Source: DATFKA01 sp042095835
GTDB lineage: Bacteria > Bacteroidota > Bacteroidia > Chitinophagales > Saprospiraceae
Length of the DNA stretch: 59,365 nt
Assembly: GCA_042095835.1 (NCBI GenBank)
Contig: JBELML010000023.1
Span: forward strand, 1-59,365
Reading direction: 5' to 3'
The notes under the pieces were generated by a model. That model ran no database searches. It was not told the DNA's origin and was given only the letters and a program-made list of their open reading frames with translations. Within the stretch, counting starts at the first letter, position 1. The number at the start of each line of letters is the position of its first letter. This document shows, one piece after another, positions 8,320 through 17,096 of this stretch. Position numbers and translations under genes: made by a program.

Positions 8320-9015
8320 TTAATTCCTGGTAGCAGCCATATAGCGCATGGCTAGGTAAAGTACCATTACTAAAGCAGAAAGCGCTGCTGAAACGTAGGT
8401 CATCGCTGCCCACCATAAGGCATCTTTTGCGCCGTCGTATTCCTGACCTTGGGTGATACCAGTTTGATCGAGCCAAGCCAAAGCCCTACGACTAGCGTCA
8501 AACTCAACGGGTAAGGTGACCAAGCTAAACAAGGCTGTTATACCAAATAAAACGATCGTGAAAAGCATGATCTGTGGAAACTGATTTAAAAGCAAAAAAG
8601 CTGCAATTAAAGCAATCTGCTGGAACTGAGAAGAAGCCTGAACCAAAGGAACAATCCTCGACCGAAATTGCAACATACTATATTGAGTAGCATGCTGTAC
8701 AGCATGGCCACACTCGTGCGCTGCTACGGCTGCTGCTGCTACACTCGCTGTCTGGTATACCGCTGGACTCAGGGAGACCGTTTTGGTGACAGGATTGTAG
8801 TGATCGGTCAACATGCCTTTACCTTGGACGATTTTTACATCATGGATACCATAATGCTGTAGCATCATTTGGGCAATCTCTGCACCGGTCCTGTTCACTC
8901 TTAATCGAACCCGACTGTATTTATTGAATTTTGCTTTAAGCCTACCAGAAATGAACATACCAATCACCGTAAAGAAACCAGCAATCAGCATGTAACCCAT
9001 GTCATAACCAACCAT
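8320..9015 (-). CDS. Neutral zinc metallopeptidase, YugP family
   Basis: 231 residues. An N-terminal membrane helix (about 5-24) is followed by the peptidase region with HECGHAVQH at 100-108, giving the two zinc histidines and the catalytic glutamate. Further membrane helices lie around 131-160 and 205-225. This is the membrane-embedded Zn peptidase family of Bacillus YugP (PF04298), whose substrates are unknown. The length is normal. It stands between serS and frr on the same strand, separated from each by untranslated sequence, so operon membership is unclear. Confidence 0.92.
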   Translation of the reverse strand: MVGYDMGYMLIAGFFTVIGMFISGRLKAKFNKYSRVRLRVNRTGAEIAQMMLQHYGIHDVKIVQGKGMLTDHYNPVTKTVSLSPAVYQTASVAAAAVAAHECGHAVQHATQYSMLQFRSRIVPLVQASSQFQQIALIAAFLLLNQFPQIMLFTIVLFGITALFSLVTLPVEFDASRRALAWLDQTGITQGQEYDGAKDALWWAAMTYVSAALSALVMVLYLAMRYMAATRN

Positions 9016-9091
9016 TTGCTTCGGAGTTTATATATTAATGAATCTATTTATGCTCTATTATTCGACGCTCATAGGCTAGCAAAAGTCACTA

Positions 9092-10375
9092 TCAATCAAT
9101 CCTTTCAAAACCTGTATAGTCTTGCAGTACTTTAGGAATAACAATACCTTCTGGACTTTGATTGTTTTCTAATACGGAGGCCAATATTCTTGCTAAAGCC
9201 AGTGCACTACCATTAAGCGTATGCGCCAAGTGCTTTTTCTTAGAGTCTTTTTCTTTATAGCGTAGCTTTAATCGATTCGCCTGGAACGTCTCAAAGTTAG
9301 AAACCGAACTTACTTCCAACCAGCGTTGTTGAGCAGCTGAGTAGACCTCAAAGTCAAAGGTCAAGGCAGATGTAAATCCTAGGTCGCCTCCACAAAGTCG
9401 CAAAATGCGATAGGGAAGCTCTAATTTTGCTAACAAACTAGCAACGTGATCCATCATCTCGTGCAGTACCTCGTAAGATTTATCTGGATGCGCAATTTGC
9501 ACAATCTCAATTTTATCAAACTGGTGTACGCGATTCAAACCTCTGACGTGCGCTCCGTATGATCCAGCCTCTCTTCTAAAACAGGGTGTATATCCAGTTA
9601 GTTTGATGGGTAGCTCCACTTCATCTAAGATGACATCTCGATAGATGTTGGTAATAGGAACCTCCGCAGTGGGTATGAGGTATAGGTTATCTCTTTCGAC
9701 ATAATACATCTGCCCCTCTTTATCTGGCAGTTGCCCCGTCGCACGAGCGGTATCTTCATTGACCAATAAAGGTGGAATGACTTCTTCGTATCCGGCTTTG
9801 CTGGCTTCGTCAAGAAAGAAGCTGATGAGGGCGCGTTGCAATTTGGCTCCTTTTCCACGATAAAGTGGAAAGCCAGCTCCAGCAATTTTGGTCCCTAATT
9901 TTAAATCGAAGATATTATATTTTTCAGCCAGTTCCCAGTGGGGCAGCGCGCTATCTGGCAGGCTGGGAAGATCAGTAGACCAATCCTTGAAAACCTCATT
10001 ATCTTCATCGGTGTTACCCGCTGGTACACTTTCGTGTGGGATGTTGGGTATTTGTAGAAGGAGGTCTTCTAGTGCAATTTTGGTACTTTTGAGCTTTTCT
10101 TCAGAGGTAGAAATATCTGTTTTGAGTAAAGCTACTTTATGCTTGATTTCTTGTGCTTGGTCACCTTTGCCTGCTTTGAAGAGTTGACCGACTTGAGCTG
10201 AAAGGGTATTGCGTTCAGCTAATAATTGGTCTAGAGAGGTTTGTACTGCCTTTCGCTGTTCGTCTAAATTGATGACCTCGTCGATAATATGGAGGTCTTC
10301 AGTTTTGTAGTTACGCTTCAGTAGTCGCTCAAGGATTAATGCCTTATTGGCTTTGATGTAGTTGACTTGTAGCAT
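9092..10375 (-). CDS. serS: Seryl-tRNA synthetase
   Basis: 427 residues, standard for class II SerRS. Residues 1-110 form the N-terminal coiled-coil arm that recognises the long variable arm of tRNA-Ser. Motif 2 is recognisable in CFRREAGSYGAHVRGLNRVH, and motif 3 in LNGSALALARILASVLEN near the C-terminus. It charges tRNA-Ser with serine. It is divergent from rho across 507 bases; the leader contains an 8-bp hairpin (GAAAGAGC with GCTCTTTC, 10426-10450). Confidence 0.97.
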   Translation of the reverse strand: MLQVNYIKANKALILERLLKRNYKTEDLHIIDEVINLDEQRKAVQTSLDQLLAERNTLSAQVGQLFKAGKGDQAQEIKHKVALLKTDISTSEEKLKSTKIALEDLLLQIPNIPHESVPAGNTDEDNEVFKDWSTDLPSLPDSALPHWELAEKYNIFDLKLGTKIAGAGFPLYRGKGAKLQRALISFFLDEASKAGYEEVIPPLLVNEDTARATGQLPDKEGQMYYVERDNLYLIPTAEVPITNIYRDVILDEVELPIKLTGYTPCFRREAGSYGAHVRGLNRVHQFDKIEIVQIAHPDKSYEVLHEMMDHVASLLAKLELPYRILRLCGGDLGFTSALTFDFEVYSAAQQRWLEVSSVSNFETFQANRLKLRYKEKDSKKKHLAHTLNGSALALARILASVLENNQSPEGIVIPKVLQDYTGFERID

Positions 10376-10882
10376 TGTCTGTTTATTCGTGTTTGGACTT
10401 AACGCAAATTAAGTAAGATTGATGAGAAAGAGCGGATTATTTGCTCTTTCCTCAGAACCAAATCAGTGTTTTTTCCGTTCCCATTCTAATAGATTATCGG
10501 AAAAAGTCTCATTTTTTGCAAAGATACTACTTGATTTTAAAAATTAAATGTATTTTTGCGTTCAGGACAACTTGCACACCATTTTGTACGTTTAAGGTTT
10601 ATTAGGTTACAGATTGGAAAATCCATCCTTATTGTTCCTTTTCATTTCCAGGTTTTATCCTCTAAGATCGTTTCTTTATCACAGGTTAAAAGTCTTGGAT
10701 TGCTCCTTAAATATTCTTTCTATCGTTTTTGTATGCTCTTTTTTGCTCGTCAAAGAAGGTAAGCCTTCGGTAAGTAAGTAGTTGTCCCATTATAAAGGAT
10801 CAAGCAACAAATCTAAATCATCAAATCATAAAATTTCTCACCTTTTTCACGCTAATCGAATTGAGAACTAACGATTATTACT
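10376..10882. other. Divergent serS/rho control region with a long rho leader
   Basis: 507 bases. The serS side holds a hairpin (10426-10450). The rho side holds a good promoter (10531-10558) that would give an untranslated leader of about 315 bases. The leader is pyrimidine-rich in stretches and has a small GAAGGTAAGCCTTC hairpin around 10755-10768. A 68-codon frame inside it (10556-10762) has no coding character. Confidence 0.65.
10531..10558 (+). promoter_or_regulatory. Predicted promoter of rho
   Basis: TTG (10531-10533), 17 bases, then TATTTTTG (10551-10558), an exact fit to TAnnTTTG. Transcription would begin near 10565. Confidence 0.6.
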
Positions 10883-12628
10883 ATGTATGACATTTTGCAA
10901 TTGAATGATATGCTCGTGCCTGAATTGCGCGAGCTAGCGGAGAGTTTGGGCTTAAAAGGGTATAAACGCCTCAATAAAAAAGAACTGATTTACAAAATAT
11001 TAGACGAGCAAGCTATCTCTGGCGATGCTCCTAAAAGTAAAGAGGCGAAGTCCAAATCTAACGGAGCAAAAGAAAAAAAATCTAAGCAAGCAGAAGCTCC
11101 AAAAGCTAAAAAAGCACCACCAGTTAAAGAAAAAGCGGAAAGCAAAGCAACTAAATCCAAACCTAAAGATCAACCTGAGAAAAACCAGGAAGAAGAGGAG
11201 GCAAGGGCTGATCGCCAACAACGTAGAGCTCCAAGACGTCGGGTAGACAAAGCCGAACTAGAAGCTCAAAAGAAAACCGTTGAAGATCAACCTGTAGAGG
11301 AAAAAGTAGTTGCGGACAATGATCGTCGTGGTGGCGGAGATTATAAAGAACGTAAACCACGCCCAGAACGTCAAGATCGTCCGGAGCGTCAAGATCGCCC
11401 AGAGCGCTCAGATCGTCCGGAACGTCAAGATCGTCCAGAGCGCCAAGATCGTAGACCAGAGGCACCAAGACAAGAAGCACCAAAAGCACCGAAGTTCGAT
11501 ATCGAACTAGATGGGATCATTGAGGGAGAAGGTATCTTAGAGATGATGCCCGATGGCTATGGTTTCTTGAGGTCATCTGATTATAACTACCTCACCTCTC
11601 CGGATGATATTTACGTGTCTCCATCTCAAATCAAGTTGTTTGGCTTGAAGACAGGTGATACGGTTAAAGGAGCTATTCGTCCTCCGAAAGAGGGTGAAAA
11701 GTATTTTGCCTTATTGCGTGTATCCCAAATCAATGGCTTAGAGCCTAAAGATATTCGCGAGCGGGTTCCTTTCGATTATTTAACACCACTCTTCCCAACA
11801 GAGAAGTTCCATTTGTCTTCTTCACCAACGGGTAGAGATTATGGTAATAGACTGATCGACTTATTTACACCTATTGGAAAGGGACAAAGGGGCTTGATTG
11901 TTGCCCAACCTAAAACAGGTAAAACCTTTTTACTAAAGGACCTTTCTAATGCGATTTCTAGAAACCACCCAGAGTGCTACATCATTGTATTATTGATCGA
12001 TGAGCGCCCAGAGGAGGTGACAGATTTCAAGCGTAGTGTGAATGCAGAGGTCGTAGCCTCTACTTTTGATGAGCCTGCTGACAACCACGTACGAGTAGCC
12101 AATATTGTCTTGGAAAAAGCCAAAAGGCTAGTAGAATGTGGCCATGATGTAGTGATCATGTTGGACTCTATTACCCGCTTGGCTAGAGCCTACAACACGG
12201 TTGCTCCTGCTAGTGGTAAGGTATTGTCTGGTGGTGTAGAAGCCAATGCCCTACACAAGCCGAAGAAATTCTTTGGTGCAGCTCGGAATATTGAGAATGG
12301 AGGTTCTCTTACGATCCTAGCTACTGCCTTGATTGATACTGGTTCTAAGATGGACGGTGTGATCTTTGAAGAATTCAAAGGTACAGGTAACATGGAGCTT
12401 CAATTGGATAGAGGTTTGGCTAACAAACGTATCTACCCAGCGGTTGACCTCACCAAGTCTAGCACTAGACGTGAAGACCTATTATTCGATAAGGATACGC
12501 TACAGCGTATGTTCATCTTACGCAATCACCTAGCTGATATGAAGCCAGATGAGGCGATGGCCTTCCTTAGAAAACATATGCAAGGAACAACTAATAATGA
12601 AGAGTTTTTGACCTCTATGAATGGTTAA
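10883..12628 (+). CDS. rho: Transcription termination factor Rho with a charged insertion
   Basis: 581 residues against about 420 for E. coli Rho. A Rho N-terminal helical domain (1-45) is followed by a Lys/Glu/Arg-rich insertion (about 48-205) that contains five perfect-length hexads of the PERQDR type (161-190). Then come the cold-shock-like RNA-binding domain (about 213-285) and the ATPase core with P-loop AQPKTGKT (341-348). Rho is a hexameric RNA helicase that ends transcription and limits antisense RNA. Long basic or disordered insertions at this place are common in Bacteroidota and Actinobacteria Rho. A terminator follows at 12657. Confidence 0.96.
   Translation: MYDILQLNDMLVPELRELAESLGLKGYKRLNKKELIYKILDEQAISGDAPKSKEAKSKSNGAKEKKSKQAEAPKAKKAPPVKEKAESKATKSKPKDQPEKNQEEEEARADRQQRRAPRRRVDKAELEAQKKTVEDQPVEEKVVADNDRRGGGDYKERKPRPERQDRPERQDRPERSDRPERQDRPERQDRRPEAPRQEAPKAPKFDIELDGIIEGEGILEMMPDGYGFLRSSDYNYLTSPDDIYVSPSQIKLFGLKTGDTVKGAIRPPKEGEKYFALLRVSQINGLEPKDIRERVPFDYLTPLFPTEKFHLSSSPTGRDYGNRLIDLFTPIGKGQRGLIVAQPKTGKTFLLKDLSNAISRNHPECYIIVLLIDERPEEVTDFKRSVNAEVVASTFDEPADNHVRVANIVLEKAKRLVECGHDVVIMLDSITRLARAYNTVAPASGKVLSGGVEANALHKPKKFFGAARNIENGGSLTILATALIDTGSKMDGVIFEEFKGTGNMELQLDRGLANKRIYPAVDLTKSSTRREDLLFDKDTLQRMFILRNHLADMKPDEAMAFLRKHMQGTTNNEEFLTSMNG
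11363..11452 (+). repeat. In-frame 18-bp tandem repeat within rho
   Basis: Five consecutive 18-base units encode PERQDR, PERQDR, PERSDR, PERQDR, PERQDR. The units differ at synonymous positions (CGT/CGC, CCA/CCG), so the array is not a fresh duplication, though its length could vary between strains. Confidence 0.9.
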
Positions 12629-12656
12629 AAACCGATTTTTATCATAAATCGACTTT

Positions 12657-12692
12657 GGGTGAATCTATAACTGTAGGTTCACCCATTTTTTT
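12657..12692 (+). terminator. Intrinsic terminator of rho
   Basis: GGGTGAATCT pairs with AGGTTCACCC (one G-T pair) and is followed by ATTTTTTT. A smaller CGATTT/AAATCG hairpin (12633-12651) precedes it. Confidence 0.85.
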
Positions 12693-12881
12693 GCTCCTTA
12701 GGATTTTTCTTACTCCAACTTCGCAATTTTTTACCCTTCTCTTAAGATACCTACCTCTACTTTTACGCAATAACATAAAATTTCTTCAAAAAGTAGGCAT
12801 AAGGTTGGTCCTGTCTTTTATTGTTTGGAGCGTAGAAGGATTACCAAAAAGCTTTTAAAGATTGAATTGATAATACAGCAA

Positions 12882-14240
12882 ATGATCATAAGAAAGTTCT
12901 TGCTTAGTTGGGTACTCCTACTGGGGCTGTTTTCTTCGGGTAATGCTCAACAATATTTATCCAGCCAGCAAGCGGTTGAAGATTTAGCCTATTTATTAAA
13001 AAAGGTAGAAGAAGCACATTTCAACCCTTTCGTTTTTAACTCAAAAGAGGTCTGGACAAGGCAAGCGTCTAAGTTGCATTCAAGATGGGAGACCCTGGAT
13101 TCAATTGCTATACAAAACCTAGCTCTGGATTATATGCAATTGTTAGCCTTGGCCAATTGCGGGCATACCAATATACAATGGTTTTCTAGTGCACTAATTA
13201 AGGATAAGCAAAACGCCATTTTCTTTCCCTATGAACTCGAATCTACCCAAGAAGGTAGCCTAGTCCTTTTGGATCAAGAAAATAACTCGAAAGAACTATT
13301 GCTTATAAATGGACAGCAAGTCGCTCCTCTTTACGAAAAAGCAATTTCCTCTTTAGGAGGTTTGCCTTCTTATAAACAGCAGCTATTAAAGAAAATTTTC
13401 TTTCCTGTTTACCTCTACCTCTCCAATCTGCAAGCGCCATTTGAGATAGGATTTAAGGATGGTACTTCATCGATAGTCGCTAAGGAAGAGGCGGTAAGTT
13501 TTATGGATTTATGGCAGCGCCTCAAGGGAGGAAGAGCAGATTATACTTTTGAAATCCTTGATGGAGATGTAGCCTATATCGCCTATAATAGTTGCAATAA
13601 TTATGATCAATTTGAAGTCTTCCTAGCGGAAACTTTCAAGACTATTAAAACCGCTGATATCAAGAAGTTGATCATCGATTTACGCAATAATTCTGGAGGA
13701 GATTCTTCGCTCAACGATTTATTGATTGCTTATCTGTACGATCAACCTTATCGACAAATGAGTAGACGCCTCTGGCGCTTAAGTGAGTCGGCAGAGCAGC
13801 TCCTCATTAAGCAAGGCTATAAAACTTACTTTGGAGATGATTATATTGAAGAAGCTAGGACTTCTAGTGATAGCCTTATTTTAGAATTTGACATCGGCGA
13901 TGGATTTATGACCCCTGAGAAGCCCAAGGACTTTTTTCAGGGAAAAAGTTGCATACTGATTGGCCCTGCGACTTACTCCAGTGCTAATATGCTGGCTGAT
14001 GCAGTCAAAGAATTTCAAATAAGTACTTTGATAGGATCTCCTACCGGGCAATGGACCAATGATTTTGGTGAAATGGCTAATTTTATTTTGCCCCATTCAC
14101 AATTACCTTTTACGGTAGCTATGACGATGGATGTAGGAGCAAGTGGGCAAGCTGAACATTTAGAAGCTGTACAGCCCGATATTCTAGTCCAGGAAAAGGT
14201 CCGTAGTTATGCTATAGAATGGTTAGAAAAGAAAAATTGA
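12882..14240 (+). CDS. Secreted S41-like (C-terminal processing) peptidase
   Basis: 452 residues from the ATG at 12882, chosen because it begins a clean signal peptide (MIIRKFLLSWVLLLGLFSSG, NAQ following); the in-frame ATG at 12825 would add 19 charged residues before it. The tail-specific protease fold is indicated by LIIDLRNNSGGDSS and the nucleophile region GPATYSSANMLADAVKEF, with a lysine positioned after the serine. The N-terminal half has no clear PDZ domain. Likely a periplasmic or surface serine peptidase of unknown substrate. It ends 3 bases before the convergent ATPase gene. Confidence 0.82.
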   Translation: MIIRKFLLSWVLLLGLFSSGNAQQYLSSQQAVEDLAYLLKKVEEAHFNPFVFNSKEVWTRQASKLHSRWETLDSIAIQNLALDYMQLLALANCGHTNIQWFSSALIKDKQNAIFFPYELESTQEGSLVLLDQENNSKELLLINGQQVAPLYEKAISSLGGLPSYKQQLLKKIFFPVYLYLSNLQAPFEIGFKDGTSSIVAKEEAVSFMDLWQRLKGGRADYTFEILDGDVAYIAYNSCNNYDQFEVFLAETFKTIKTADIKKLIIDLRNNSGGDSSLNDLLIAYLYDQPYRQMSRRLWRLSESAEQLLIKQGYKTYFGDDYIEEARTSSDSLILEFDIGDGFMTPEKPKDFFQGKSCILIGPATYSSANMLADAVKEFQISTLIGSPTGQWTNDFGEMANFILPHSQLPFTVAMTMDVGASGQAEHLEAVQPDILVQEKVRSYAIEWLEKKN

Positions 14241-14243
14241 CCC

Positions 14244-15326
14244 TTATTCCAATTCCTTGCATGCACGATATAAGTCTTCCCAGCCTTTCCTTTCGCGCAT
14301 GACGGTTTCTAGATATTCCTTCCAGATGAGCTGATCTTGTACGGGGTCTTTGACCACTGCACCAAGGAGGCCGGCCGCCAGATCGTTGGCTTTCATGGTG
14401 CCATCACCAAAATGGGTTGCCAAAGATTGGCCATGGTTTACTACCGAAATGGCTTCTGCTGCGCTGAGGGTGCTACTAGGTGTTTTGAGTTTAGTGCGGC
14501 CATCTTCTGTTTTTCCAGAGCGCAATTCTCTAAAGATCGTGACTAGCCTTTTGATCTCTTCTACCGGCGCGGTACTGGTTGGGAGGTCGAGGGATTGCCC
14601 CAAAGCTTCAACTCTGTTTTTAACAATTTTGACTTCCTCTTCGAGATTAGAAGGTAGGGGCATTACTACGGTATTAAAGCGTCTACGCAAGGCACTCGAC
14701 AACTCATTGACGCCCTTGTCACGATCATTGGCGGTAGCAATGATGTTAAAACCCTTTCGTGCCTGTATCTCTGTATTTAATTCTGGAATGGGAAGAATTT
14801 TCTCAGAAAGAATAGTGATTAGGGTGTCTTGTACATCGGAGGGAACCCTGGTGAGCTCTTCAATGCGGGCAATCCTTCCTTGCTCCATAGCCGCCATAAT
14901 AGGACTAGCCACTAGGGCTTTAGTTGAAGGCCCTTCTGCTAGGAGCTGTGCATAGTTCCAACTGTAGCGAAGGGAGTCTTCAGCTAGGCCAGCACTTCCC
15001 TGTACCAAAAGCTTTGAGTTGCCACTAATCGCTGCGCTTAGGTGCTCGGCGACCCAAGTTTTGGCCGTACCAGGAATACCCACTAAGAGTAATGCCCGAT
15101 CAGTGGCTAGGGTAGCGATAGCAATTTCAATAATCCTCCTGTTGCCATAATACTTGGGACTAACGTCAGTACCATCCTCCAGCTTTCCGCCCATAATATA
15201 GGTCGCTACTGCCCAGGGCGAAAGTTGCCAATTGGGCGGTTTCTGCTGCTGATCCTGAGCTTTGAGTGCTTCTAGTTCTGCTAAAAAAGCTTGTTCTGCA
15301 TGAGGGCGAAGGACATTTTCTGCCAT
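14244..15326 (-). CDS. Lone MoxR-type AAA ATPase (DUF5682/CoxE-cluster type)
   Basis: 360 residues. Walker A is GIPGTAKT (83-90). The Walker B position reads RIARIEEL (151-158), with Glu where Asp is usual. Sensor 1 is ATAN (197-200), and the arginine region SSALRRRF follows (210-217). This layout fits the MoxR-like ATPases that elsewhere sit with DUF5691, DUF5682, SWIM zinc-finger and CoxE-like VWA genes. None of those partners is here: one side is an S41 peptidase, the other a broken glycosyltransferase gene. It may be an orphan or act with partners encoded elsewhere. It is distinct from the MoxR at 2242-3306. Confidence 0.85.
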   Translation of the reverse strand: MAENVLRPHAEQAFLAELEALKAQDQQQKPPNWQLSPWAVATYIMGGKLEDGTDVSPKYYGNRRIIEIAIATLATDRALLLVGIPGTAKTWVAEHLSAAISGNSKLLVQGSAGLAEDSLRYSWNYAQLLAEGPSTKALVASPIMAAMEQGRIARIEELTRVPSDVQDTLITILSEKILPIPELNTEIQARKGFNIIATANDRDKGVNELSSALRRRFNTVVMPLPSNLEEEVKIVKNRVEALGQSLDLPTSTAPVEEIKRLVTIFRELRSGKTEDGRTKLKTPSSTLSAAEAISVVNHGQSLATHFGDGTMKANDLAAGLLGAVVKDPVQDQLIWKEYLETVMRERKGWEDLYRACKELE

Positions 15327-15388
15327 CTAATGTGTAGTTTTAGGTAGGTAAATTAAGCTATTTTCCAGGCTCTACAAAATAGACCACA

Positions 15389-15508
15389 ATGGATACCAAT
15401 CATCCGAAAAAAATATATTGGCAAGCTATACTTCCGGTGCTTGCCTTGCATTTAATATTGCATTTTTATGCTAATGCCATTTATGGATTCCATCGAGATG
15501 AATTGTTA
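15389..15508 (+). pseudogene. 5' remnant of a GT39 (ArnT/PMT-like) glycosyltransferase gene
   Basis: The first 40 codons give a cytoplasmic start, one membrane helix (QAILPVLALHLILHFYANAI) and the motif YGFHRDELL, characteristic of the first loop of membrane GT39 glycosyltransferases, which use polyprenyl-linked sugars. Full proteins have about 500 residues and many helices. Here homology stops after DELL and the sequence becomes the dispersed repeat at 15515-15583, whose frame ends at 15583. The gene is therefore truncated, with the repeat at the breakpoint. It is divergent from the MoxR-type gene, 62 bases away. Confidence 0.75.
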
Positions 15509-15514
15509 CCTACG

Positions 15515-15583
15515 TTTTTTGCCTTGTCTTGGTTCAAAATCTTCTCGATCAAAATGCGATACTTATTCTTGGCCCCTTACTAA
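15515..15583. repeat. Dispersed repeat, copy 2, at the glycosyltransferase breakpoint
   Basis: Shares TTTTTTGCCTTGTCTTGG, AATCTTCTCGATCAAAATGC and the CTTATT...CTTGGCC end with copy 1 (8034-8125), same orientation. Between the first two blocks it has only TTCAA, where copy 1 has a 28-base palindromic insert. The preceding CCTACG may be what remains of the palindrome found before copy 1. Confidence 0.75.
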
Positions 15584-15616
15584 GGAAAAACTCGCTTATT
15601 AATTTTGAGGCCTTCG

Positions 15617-16855
15617 CTAATCTTGATCTATAAAAGGATCAGAAAATTTCTCATCAGTGAGTAATACTTCATCCGTTAGCGTCTCCAGGAATGCTACTAA
15701 TGCCTGTTTTTCTTCTTCTGTTAAGTTCAATCGACGCGGTTGATTATTCATTGGCCCACCAGGACCACCCGCACGTAGGCGAGGGTCTAAATTTGGATGC
15801 GCCTGCACACCACTATTATAATGCTCTACCACCTCCGCCAAAGTAGCAAAACGTCCGTCGTGCATATAAGGCCCCGTAACTCCAATATTCCGTAAAGAAG
15901 GCGACTTGAATTTGCCATCATCTCTTGGATCACCAGTGACTGCTCCTAGACCCTCGTCTGTTGTTTGGGCGTCGAGGCCGTTATTTTGAGCACCAATACC
16001 GATTTGTAATGGAGTCGTATGGCAAACACCACAGTTTGGGCCATTGAACAATTGCATCCCAAGATTCTCTAGGGCTGAGAAATTAGGTAAGCCATTTTGG
16101 GCGTTACCACGAGCCATTTCTAAGCCTCGATCATATTTCGATTGGTAGGAAACAATAGATCTGACGAATTGCGATAAAGCCAAAGAAATACGCTCGCTGG
16201 TTACAATAGAGTCTCCAAAAGCTCTTTCGAATAAGATGTGGTAGTAGTCTTCTGCCTGTAGCTTGGGGACTAACTCCTCTAGTGTCATACCCATTTCTAC
16301 ATGATCTTGGATAGGCATCAAGACTTGATCTTCCAAAGTAGCCGCCCGCTCATCCCAAAAGAAGGCCCCATTTTCGTAGTAGCGGGCATTGGATAAACCC
16401 ATAGAGTTTCTTCCGGTCAAACCTCCCTCAAAACCCGTGCTGAATTGATCAGGGTCTGTGAAGCCTTTCTCTTGTAAATGGCAAGATGCACAGGCAATAG
16501 AATTGTTGGCTGACATTTTTTTATCATAAAAAAGGACCCTTCCTAAAGTTGCTCCATCGTTGGTGATCCGATTGACCGTAGGCGTGTTATCCAGCTCAGT
16601 AGTATTTTCATTGGTGAAATGCATCGGTAAGTCAGGATTGGTATAGTTGAAGTTGCTAGTAGGTAGACTGAGGGTTTGGGCAAGGATTTCCTCTGCACTT
16701 AGTGGCTCAGATCCGCCTGTGTCGGTAGGGCCATTATCCTGAATAGTCATGTCATCGATCGGATCGAAAAGACTAGGACTGGAACTATCAGATTCACAGC
16801 CTGTGATGAAGCCGATTGTTATAATGATGTATAGTGCTTTTATAGTGGTTTTCAT
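15617..16855 (-). CDS. Di-haem cytochrome c peroxidase-like lipoprotein
   Basis: 412 residues. A lipoprotein signal ends at Cys20 (GFITGC). Two haem-binding motifs are present: CASCH (122-126) and CGVCH (275-279). The stretch GRVLFYDKKMSANNSIACAS and the later KFKSPSLRNIGVTGPYMHDG are standard for the MauG/CcpA family, which reduces hydrogen peroxide or performs related di-haem oxidations in the periplasm. The length suits a complete protein with a short Ser/Asp-rich linker after the lipobox. It is divergent from the DUF1800/DUF1501 pair across 241 bases, a neighbourhood seen for exported redox proteins in Bacteroidota. Confidence 0.93.
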   Translation of the reverse strand: MKTTIKALYIIITIGFITGCESDSSSPSLFDPIDDMTIQDNGPTDTGGSEPLSAEEILAQTLSLPTSNFNYTNPDLPMHFTNENTTELDNTPTVNRITNDGATLGRVLFYDKKMSANNSIACASCHLQEKGFTDPDQFSTGFEGGLTGRNSMGLSNARYYENGAFFWDERAATLEDQVLMPIQDHVEMGMTLEELVPKLQAEDYYHILFERAFGDSIVTSERISLALSQFVRSIVSYQSKYDRGLEMARGNAQNGLPNFSALENLGMQLFNGPNCGVCHTTPLQIGIGAQNNGLDAQTTDEGLGAVTGDPRDDGKFKSPSLRNIGVTGPYMHDGRFATLAEVVEHYNSGVQAHPNLDPRLRAGGPGGPMNNQPRRLNLTEEEKQALVAFLETLTDEVLLTDEKFSDPFIDQD

Positions 16856-17096
16856 ACGGCTAGTTTAATTAGAGATAAGTAGATGTGCTTTCTTAGATAA
16901 GCAGGATAATAGGGTTTTGTAATGCTCTTGAGCGGAATAAAATGGAAGGAAAGCGTTAAAGTTTTCTTACTGGATTAAACGCATAGTCGCTTTTAGGGTC
17001 GAAAGGCTGTATTCGGAGAGGAGGTGTTTGGGAGTTGGCCTGTATGGACTGCGGTGGAGTAATTAATTTCTAACGGTTAAAAACATTTGGAAGAAG

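Noticed and set aside
10556..10762. 68-codon frame in the rho leader
   Set aside because: Begins at the predicted transcription start, no homology or coding character; leader RNA is more likely.
11363..11452. CRISPR-like or non-coding tandem repeat
   Set aside because: No spacers; the units are in frame and encode a hexapeptide inside Rho.
12825..12881. Upstream start of the S41-like peptidase
   Set aside because: It would bury the signal peptide behind 19 charged residues.
14350..14955. 201-codon plus-strand frame
   Set aside because: Antisense to the MoxR-type ATPase; no recognisable protein features.
15389..15583. Intact 64-residue membrane protein
   Set aside because: The first 40 residues are the start of a GT39 enzyme and the rest is translated repeat sequence, so it is a remnant.
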